Source: Agarophyton chilense (lineage: Eukaryota > Rhodophyta > Florideophyceae > Gracilariales > Gracilariaceae). Taken from it: DNA of 64,000 nt. Both the position numbers and the translations under genes were made by a program. Where the stretch lies: assembly GCA_030374765.1 (NCBI GenBank), contig JARGXX010000020.1:1-64000 (forward strand). Direction: 5' to 3'. Below are positions 55,653 through 64,000 of this stretch, piece by piece; position 1 is the first letter of the stretch, and every line of letters begins with the position of its first letter. The notes below the pieces were generated by a model. The model had not been told where the DNA came from. It did no database searches and saw only the letters and a program-made list of their open reading frames with translations.

Positions 55653-57601
55653 ATGTCGGACACGGAAATGGAATCCGAAAGTACTATCGGGATGAAAATC
55701 CCTCGTTTTCATGGAAGGCGTGGTGATGATTATGCCCTATGACGCCATCACCTTCGTGCTGCATGCCGTGTTAAAGGTGTGTGGAACGGTGTGGAATCCG
55801 ATTCTGGATATTCAGCAACTACTGAAGCAACATCGGATACCGCTATTGATAGCGCTCGAGTTGTCGCCAAGCGCGAGAAGGCATGTGGAATCATAATATG
55901 CGCCTTGGGTGATGCGCCACTTCGTGTGGTCATGGATGTCGACGACGACCCGGCGCGCATGCTCGCATTACTTGATGCACGGTATGCGTCCAATCGTACT
56001 GTATCCAGAATTGCTGTGCAGACTCAACTATTCCGTATGGGATACAATGGTCAGAATATGTCAGGCTATGTGGACCAGTACACGGCGTTATTTGCTCAGT
56101 TAGAGCGCATGGGAAAGGATGCGGCAGTACCGGAGTCGCACAAAGCTCCCATGTTACTTGCTTCTATTGATCCCAATTGCATACTGGAGTCTACTGCTGC
56201 AGCTCTTCGAACCAAGGATATCGCTGAGCTTACATGGGACTACGTGGCCACGACCCTCATAGATGAATACAACGCGAAACAGGTGTCTGCAAGGCCGTCT
56301 GGACGTAGTTCACGTCGCAAGAAGAAGGGCAGGAAAAAATCTGGTCGACATTCTGAATCGACTAATCGTACCCGCAGTAGTGCAAAGAACGAAGATGAGG
56401 AGTCTGATGGTCACTCCGACATTGAGTCTACTGCTCGTGCACTTGCTGCCACCTTGAGATCGTCATCATTTGATCGTTCTGGATCGAGCAATGGACATCA
56501 TTGCAACTTCTGTGATCGCGATGGACACACACAAGATCGTTGCTTTATGAAACCCGACAACCCGGACAACCACTTGCCGCAGAGCATCCTCGATAAACTG
56601 TCGCCACAATCCAAGCGAATGGGTGGCAGTAGTGGTAGAAGCGCCTCGAGCAAGTCTTCTGGAAAGTCTGGCAAAATCGAAATTGCTGGTGCAACTGTGG
56701 AAAGGACCACTATAGTTCCGCCGAATGACCTGAGTACCTACGCAGACAGCGGTGCGACAGTACATTGCTTCCATTCTGTTTGTGCGTTCGTGCCCGGTTC
56801 ACTTGAACCTTGCGACGAAAGGACAGTGATGCTTGCCGATAACACATCTGTTGTATCTAAACAACGCGGAGAGGTGATCATTCCTTTGGACAATGCGAAC
56901 ATACGTCTGAGTGATGCCCTACTGACCCCCGCTCTGGGATACAACTTGGTTTCAACCGGGTGTTTGGCCGACAAAGGTATTGAGTCGCTGTTCGGTCGTC
57001 ATAGTGTACGTTTGACGCTAGAGTCAAATGGTTTTGAGGTGGGCATTGGTGATCGTGACAAGGTATCTCGCATGTACACACTGTCTCAACCTTTAGGGCA
57101 TGCTGGTGTGGAACTTGCGCTTTCGACAAAGTCTACGGAGACTCAACTGTGGCACCGACGACTGGCTCACATCAACCAACGTGATCTGCAACATGTACAC
57201 AAGTACGCAGATGGAGTGCCGCACTTGTGTGACATGGAGGAGGTATGCCGAGCATGTCGACTGGGCAAGGCTGATAAGCTTCCGTTCCCAGTTCACTTTG
57301 AACATGCATCCGCGGTTGGTGACATTGTGCACTCGGATATTGTAGGTCCTCTGGAAAAGTCTTTTCCGGACAAGTTTCAATATGCATGTACATTCCTCGA
57401 TGATCACTCACGGTATGTGTTCCTAGGTCTGGTGATCCATCGCAGTGCTCTTAGTGATGTGTTTGTGGGTATTGCGGCAAAGTTTAAGCAGCTTGGAGGA
57501 GTGCATATCAAAAGTTTGCACTCGGACGGTGCAGAAGAATATATTGCCCTGCAAGAGAACTTGGCAGCAGAACATGGCCTCACTTCTTTCTCTGCTCCAT
57601 A
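55653..57601 (+). pseudogene. Copia A gag, protease and integrase start, unit 1
   Basis: Gag starts MSDTEMESES at 55653. Capsid region includes ALLDARYASNRTVSRIAVQT and GYVDQYTALFAQLERMGKD. A basic Ser/Arg linker follows, then the zinc knuckle CNFCDRDGHTQDRC (about 56506), protease YADSGATVHCF (about 56740), pre-integrase LWHRRLAHINQRDLQHV and CRACRLGKADKLPF, and integrase core HSDIVGPLEKSF, FLDDHSRYVFLGLV and LHSDGAEEYIAL. Copia sequence stops at CCATA (57597-57601), where the inverted LTR begins. About one further break besides the rearrangement. Confidence 0.9.
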
Positions 57602-58274
57602 TCACAACGTGAGCGCAGGTCAGGTAAAGGAAAAGGAAGAAGAGGGGGAAAAAACGAGAAGAAGAGAAAAATAAAAAAAGAGAAAAAAAGGAAGGTAGTC
57701 AGCCTTCACAATTTACTTCGATCGTTGGCGACCGTCATTGAAAACTATATCTCCCTCGCACGCAGTTCCGCCGCCGGTGCTGACCGTCGGCGGGTCACCC
57801 ACGTCTCACACCTTGCCACTGTGCGTCGAGGAGTTGCGCGCCAAAACAATTTCAAACATGAAGCATATCAAATAAAAACTCAAAAAATCATCCAAAGTGG
57901 TGCGCCAGTGCCAACCACCCCGCGCAGCCCAGATTCGGCTGTTACGGCCAAACCCCGTATCCAGCCCACATTCGCCCATTCTTTCCAACTGCATAGCCCG
58001 TGCTCATTCAGCGCTCTCGTCCAATCAAATCGCTCCACTTGGGCCGAAGCCCCAACACGCCCCATTAGAACCAGACCACTTGTCCATACCACGTTGCACG
58101 AGGGCATTTGCTGTAGCCAATCAGATGGCCGTTTCACGTTGAGATTGAGATGAGGCGCATATGCGTTTTTCCGCGGAGGGTGCCCAAAAGTGCCCATGCT
58201 TAAATCCACTTTTTGTTTTCCACTATTTCCAACATTCCAAAGGGCTTGGGGGCACAGTCGACCAAACCTCAACA
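57602..58274 (-). repeat. Copia A LTR, unit 2, minus
   Basis: Second copy of 51042-51714, joined directly to the interrupted integrase of unit 1. Confidence 0.92.
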
Positions 58275-60626
58275 CTCCTCCTCGACTGGTCGGCCAAGTC
58301 CAACACGGTCCACGTTATTGTTGTGAAGACCTGGGCCAAGTGGTTTAGTTAACAAGTCCGCATCATTGTCTTCACTTGGAACGTACGTCACATTGATGTG
58401 ACTATCCTTGACTAGTTCCCGAACGAAGTGCAACTTAACGTCAATGTGCTTAGCGCGACCCGACGGACAGCGTTCACCAGTTGCCCAGTCAATGGTGCAC
58501 TGGTTGTCCGAACGAATGGGCACAGCACCTTGCACTTTCCATCCAATCTCCTTGAGCACACGCTTCAACCAAATAACCTCCTGACACGCAAGCGTCAAAG
58601 CATAATACTCGGCCTCGCCGGTAGACAACGCCACCGAAGCCTGTTTTCTTGCGCCTCACATACATGTCGCTTTGCCAAGCTTCACTAAGAAACCAGACAT
58701 TGACTTGCGATCACGCGTGTCCGCAGCGTAGTCAGAGTCAACGTACGCCTCCAGTTTCACCATGCCAGAGTGATAGTGCACACCATGTCCAGTTGTACCG
58801 CGAAGGTAACGAAGAACCCGCTTTGCCGCCTGGTGACAGTAGGCCGTGGGCGATTTCTGAAAACGAGCCAAGATTAGGACGGGTGCTAATATATCCAACC
58901 GAGTTCTCAGTGCGAAATACAAAAGCGATCCAATGATCTGCTGGTACAGCTGAGTATCCTGGATGGATTTGTCTTTCTCAGATGTCCACCCGGTAAAAAA
59001 AGATTCTACCATAGGGGTGCATGCCGGCTTGGATCGCTGAAACCCGAAACGGCGCAACACGCTTTCCGTGTACAGTGACTGACCAAGATACAGCAACACA
59101 GGTCGACCATCTGAATCTAAAGTCCATTTGAATTCAACGCCGAGGTACAAGTTCACTTCGTCCGACACACGCAGCTCGTGAAACGACTTAAGCTCCTCCA
59201 AAATCGCATCACGTTCCATGGCAGAAGTTGTGAATATTAGCAAGTCATCCACATAAACTAGCACGAACGCATCCTTATTGCTCTCGTTTTGGCGGCGAAA
59301 CACGCAAGGTGCCCTCGGTAACTCTTCAAAACATATGCTTTTCATATCCTCGCATAGTTTGTTGTGCCATGCCAAGTGCGCTTGCTTCAGTCCATAGATA
59401 GCCTTGAGCAATTTGAAGCATCGTGAAGTCACGCCAGGTATACCTCGAGGTGACATGATCCACACATCTTCCTCAAGTTCGCCATAGAGAAACGCAGTCT
59501 TCACATCCACCTGTACCACATACATGCGCAAGCATAACGTCAGATACAAGAATATGCGAAACAAAGAGAACGAAACAACTGGTGCATAAGTCTCCATGTA
59601 GTCCTGACCACATGTTTGGTGGTTTCCACCGGCTACAACACGAGCCTTAAAACGTTCAACTGACCCATCAGCATTGCGCTTTACCTTCAGTATGACGTGA
59701 GTTGGTAGTGGTTGTGAAGCAGGAGAGTCATCAGGTTTCCAAGTTTGCTTCGACTCCAATGATGAAAACTCTTCATCGACGGCTGCTTGCCACATGGTAC
59801 GCTCCTCCGCACTGGCGGACATTGCCTCCTTGAGTGAGGGCTCATCACTAGTCGTGACTTTGACTTGCGATGTACAGTGAGCAGACCCTGCCATGAACCA
59901 CCTCAGAGGTTGACGGCGCGTGCGCCGCGGGTAGCGTGGTTCCGTATCAGCGTTGGCAGATGTATCAAGGTCATCAGCAGCACTTTCGTCATCACTTTCG
60001 GAATCCTGTGCATCGTCTTCATTGCTGCCGGAGTCTGATTCTGACTGCCTGAGTGCTGGAATCAGGTGCGAGGATCCGTCATGAACCACCTCCTCCTCAA
60101 CATTATCGACGGAGAAGGTATCCGATTCGTCATCAATGCTATCACATAATCCCATATCAGAGCTATAGTCAGCATCTGACGCACTTTCATCATCCATGTA
60201 GTTGGCAAGAGATGATGCGCCAGGGAACTTGGATTCATCAAAAGTAACATGTCGTGACTCAATAATACGCGGAGTACCGTCATTATCAACGACGAGTACC
60301 TTGTACACACCATGCTCAAGAGTCTCCAAGTACACTCCCTCAAGTGCACGAGACTCGAACTTGGGTCCACGCGGAGTCCTTAGCACGAATGCAGTGCATC
60401 CAAACACACGCACGTGCTTCAACAAAGGTTTATTTCCAGTTACCAGAAAGTAAAGACTGTTGTTAACAGTAGAATGTTGCACTCGATTACGCACAAAGAT
60501 AACATGTTTCAGCGCATATGGCCACAAACATTCTGGTAGATCGGCTTGGATCAGCAACGATCGAGCAGCTTCCACCATGGTACGATTGATGCGCTCAGCT
60601 ATAGCGTTGGGTTGGGGGGTGTATGG
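58275..60626 (-). pseudogene. Copia A pol 3' half, unit 2
   Basis: Near-identical to 51715-54066 (about two base differences noticed over 2.35 kb). Same RT, RNase H and purine-tract landmarks. Confidence 0.9.
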
Positions 60627-61299
60627 TGTTGAGGTTTGGTCGACTGTGCCCCCAAGCCCTTTGGAGTGTTGGAAATAGTGGAAAACAAAAAGTGGATTTA
60701 AGCATGGGCACTTTTGGGCACCCTCCGCGGAAAAACGCATATGCGCCTCATATCAATCTCAACGTGAAACGGCCATCTGATTGGCTACTGCAAATGCCCT
60801 CATGCAACGTGGTATGGACAAGTGGTCTGGTTCAAATGGGGCGTGTTGGGGTTTCGGCCCAAGTGGAGCGATTTGATTGGACGAGAGCGCTGAATGAGCA
60901 CGGGCTATGCAGTTGGAAAGAATGGGCGAATGTGGGCTGGATACGGGGTTTGGCCGTAACAGCCAAATCTGGGCTGCGCGGGGTGGTTGGCACTGGCGCA
61001 CCACTTTGGATGATTTTTTGAGTTTTTATTTGATATGCTTCATGTTTGAAATTGTTTTTGCGCGCAACTCCTCGACGCACAGTGGCAAGGTGTGAGACGT
61101 GGGTGACCCGCCAACGGTCAGCACCGGCAACGGAACTGCGTGCGAGGTAGATATAGTTTTCAATGACGGTCGCCAACGATCGAAGTAAATTGTCAAGGCT
61201 GACTACCTTCCTTTGTTTCTCTTCTTTTATTTTTCTCTTCTTCTCGTCTTTTCCCCCTCTTCTTCCTTTTCCTTTACCTAACCTGCGCTCACGTTGTGA
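60627..61299 (+). repeat. Copia A LTR, unit 2, plus
   Basis: Copy of 54067-54739 with one base difference noticed. Primer-binding site at 61300-61313. Confidence 0.92.
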
Positions 61300-64000
61300 G
61301 GTTATGGGCCCAGAGCGTCGACTCTTCGCAGACGTCACGCTCTACTAACATTTATTTGGATTCAAGAAGATTCCCTACTGCGACAGGTGCGCGATCTACG
61401 ACTAACGCTCATCTGGATTCAAGAAGTTATTTTGTTTTGCGACAGGCGTGTACCCTGCGGACTTCCTCCTTGGTGGCGAAAACATATCGCGTTAGTTAGT
61501 ACCCCCTTGGCACGAGACCGGGAAGTCTGCCAAATCCTGCTCTCCGTCCGTAGAGTACGGAGGTCGATGAATTGGGCTTGGAAGTGTAGGAGCAACCGTA
61601 CTACACCGCACGACCGCGCTACTTTCCCGCAAGAGGCTAGCTTGGGTCAACTAGGGGAAGTGTATCTTGACGACACCCCTCCTTGGGACGCCTCGTAGGG
61701 ACTAAAAGCGCCGGACTCTGAAGTGCGCAGAGTTCGGTAGGTAATCAAAGCGTACCTCACCTGGAGAGAGTAACCAGGGTCCAGGGGATCATCCTTTAGG
61801 GTAGCGGAGGTAGTTTCTCCCGCCAGTGCGCCCGCCTACCTCGAGCAAGTCTCGGTAGGTTCAATCGAGAAGTTTCAACCAGAAGTCAAAACGTTTGTCT
61901 GTTCCGGGTACGCCTTCCGCCACTGCCCGTGAGTATACTCCAAGCGTGGGAGCACCCGAGCTCCGCTTGTGATCGCGTACGAGACGCGTCTCGGTAAGCA
62001 TTGCAGGCTACGTCAAAAGTCTCCGCTGTCGTCCTCGCTGTCGAACGTTTGAGTTGGGATACTCCGTTCGGGCAAGCTCGGCCACGAATTCATCACTGCT
62101 CGTGGCCCTTCTCTTAAACTTCCCAAGGCATTGAGTCCCTCACTCTGCTTCCCTCTACTAATTAATTTCGTTTGGTTTCGTTCTATCTGCTTCGTGGATA
62201 AAAGACTGAAATATGTCGGACACGGAAATGGAATCCGAAAGTACTATCGGAATGAAAATCCCTCGTTTTCATGGAAGGCGTGGTGATGATTATGCCCTAT
62301 GACGCCATCACCTTCGTGCTGCATGCCGTGTTAAAGGTGTGTGGAACGTTGTGGAATCCGATTCTGGATATTCAGCAACTACTGAAGCAACATCGGATAC
62401 CGCTATTGATAGCGCTCGAGTTGTCGCCAAGCGCGAGAAGGCATGTGGAATCATAATATGCGCCTTGGGTGATGCGCCACTTCGTGTGGTCATGGATGTC
62501 GACGACGACCCGGCGCGCATGCTCGCATTACTTGATGCACGGTATGCGTCCAATCGTACTGTATCCAGAATTGCTGTGCAGACTCAACTATTCCGTATGG
62601 GATACAATGGTCAGAATATGTCAGGCTATGTGGACCAGTACACGGCGTTATTTGCTCAGTTAGAGCGCATGGGAAAGGATGCGGCAGTACCGGAGTCGCA
62701 CAAAGCTCCCATGTTACTTGCTTCTATTGATCCCAATTGCATACTGGAGTCTACTGCTGCAGCTCTTCGAACCAAGGATATCGCTGAGCTTACATGGGAC
62801 TACGTGGCCACGACCCTCATAGATGAATACAACGCGAAACAGGTGTCTGCAAGGCCGTCTGGACGTAGTTCACGTCGCAAGAAGAAGGGCAGGAAAAAAT
62901 CTGGTCGACATTCTGAATCGACTAATCGTACCCGCAGTAGTGCAAACAACGAAGATGAGGAGTCTGATGGTCACTCCGACATTGAGTCTACTGCTCGTGC
63001 ACTTGCTGCCACCTTGAGATCGTCATCATTTGATCGTTCTGGATCGAGCAATGGACATCATTGCAACTTCTGTGATCGCGATGGACACACACAAGATCGT
63101 TGCTTTATGAAACCCGACAACCCGGACAACCACTTGCCGCAGAGTATCCTCGATAAACTGTCGCCACAATCCAAGCGAATGGGTGGCAGTAGTGGTAGAA
63201 GCGCCTCGAGCAAGTCTTCTGGAAAGTCTGGCAAAATCGAAATTGCTGGTGCAACTGTGGAAAGGACCACTATAGTTCCGCCGAATGACCTGAGTACCTA
63301 CGCAGACAGCGGTGCGACAGTACATTGCTTCCATTCTGTTTGTGCGTTCGTGCCCGGTTCACTTGAACCTTGCGACGAAAGGACAGTGATGCTTGCCGAT
63401 AACACATCTGTTGTATCTAAACAACGCGGAGAGGTGATCATTCCTTTGGACAATGCGAACATACGTCTGAGTGATGCCCTACTGACCCCCGCTCTGGGAT
63501 ACAACTTGGTTTCAACCGGGTGTTTGGCCGACAAAGGTATTGAGTCGCTGTTCGGTCGTCATAGTGTACGTTTGACGCTAGAGTCAAATGGTTTTGAGGT
63601 GGGCATTGGTGATCGTGACAAGGTATCTCGCATGTACACACTGTCTCAACCTTTAGGGCATGCTGGTGTGGAACTTGCGCTTTCGACAAAGTCTACGGAG
63701 ACTCAACTGTGGCACCGACGACTGGCTCACATCAACCAACGTGATCTGCAACATGTACACAAGTACGCAGATGGAGTGCCGCACTTGTGTGACATGGAGG
63801 AGGTATGCCGAGCATGTCGACTGGGCAAGGCTGATAAGCTTCCGTTCCCAGTTCACTTTGAACATGCATCCGCGGTTGGTGACATTGTGCACTCGGATAT
63901 TGTAGGTCCTCTGGAAAAGTCTTTTCCGGACAAGTTTCAATATGCATGTACATTCCTCGATGATCACTCACGGTATGTGTTCCTAGGTCTGGTGATCCAT
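61300..64000 (+). pseudogene. Copia A leader, gag, protease and integrase start, unit 2 (cut by window)
   Basis: Copy of 54740-57440 with about four base differences noticed. Gag starts at 62213. The window ends inside the integrase core, so the right limit of the array is unseen. Confidence 0.9.

Larger units (their letters stand above)
51042..64000. mobile_element. Copia A array: tandem 6,560-bp units of a self-inserted Ty1/copia element
   Basis: Unit 1 is 51042-57601; unit 2 is 57602-64000 and is cut by the window edge. Each unit has LTR(-) 673 bp, pol 3' half(-) 2,352 bp, LTR(+) 673 bp and leader-gag-protease-integrase start(+) 2,862 bp. The split lies in integrase, and CCATA occurs at both joins (57597-57601 on plus; 54062-54066 and 60622-60626 as TATGG). 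The lengths sum to 6,560, one element plus a 5-bp duplication. This is the form expected from inversion-type autointegration. As it stands the element is rearranged and not functional. Confidence 0.9.

Noticed and set aside
1-64000. CRISPR arrays, bacterial operons, ribosomal or tRNA genes
   Set aside because: No spaced identical short repeats, no prokaryotic gene organisation and no rRNA or foldable tRNA sequence found by reading.

Overview
This is a eukaryotic nuclear window dominated by retroelements. The only gene I read as an intact host gene is an intronless DUF1254/DUF1214 protein at 18936-20420, with a TATA box and a short upstream ORF. Almost everything else is LTR retrotransposon sequence (Ty3/gypsy and Ty1/copia), two DNA-transposon relics (pogo/Tigger and PIF/Harbinger) and decayed AT-rich spacer. 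Compact intronless genes in seas of gypsy and copia elements would fit a florideophyte red alga such as Chondrus or an oomycete. I cannot decide between them from sequence alone. I saw no tRNA, rRNA or CRISPR features.

Layout. 1-3.9 kb: 3' part of a gypsy chromovirus (G1) carrying an ORF on the opposite strand between its chromodomain and 3' LTR. 4.1-4.4 kb: tandem hairpin repeats. 4.7-8.4 kb: old AT-rich copia (D), followed by a pogo transposon (8434-10445) with both inverted ends and TA flanks. 10.8-18.2 kb: nearly whole gypsy (B, minus strand) with LTRs, a 5-bp target duplication and an extra ORF after pol. 18.8-20.4 kb: the host gene. 20.8-22.8 kb: gag and integrase scraps. 22.8-27.5 kb: AT-rich decayed DNA ending in a Harbinger fragment. 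27.6-32.8 kb: complete-length gypsy (E) with 205-bp LTRs. 33.1-34.7 kb: minus-strand gypsy fragment (H). 34.7-51.0 kb: a nest of gypsy pieces (F, G2, G3), a pair of 160-bp direct repeats, an orphan ORF and a relic copia LTR. 51.0-64.0 kb: two near-identical 6,560-bp units of one copia element (A).

The most striking structure is the copia array at 51042-64000. Each unit reads LTR(-), 3' half of pol(-), LTR(+), leader-gag-protease-integrase start(+). The break lies in integrase, and a 5-bp CCATA duplication sits at the junctions. This is the structure expected when a copia cDNA inserts into itself (inversion-type autointegration, a circle), is captured in the chromosome and is then tandemly duplicated. 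Its primer-binding site matches the anticodon arm of initiator tRNA-Met, as in Drosophila copia.

The second main signal is a family of opposite-strand ORFs in three gypsy chromoviruses (G1, G2, G3). All lie convergent to pol between chromodomain and 3' LTR and share motifs with each other.

Relative ages from LTR divergence counted by eye: E about 4%, B about 2.5-3%, copia A about 2%; the copia tandem duplication itself is much younger.
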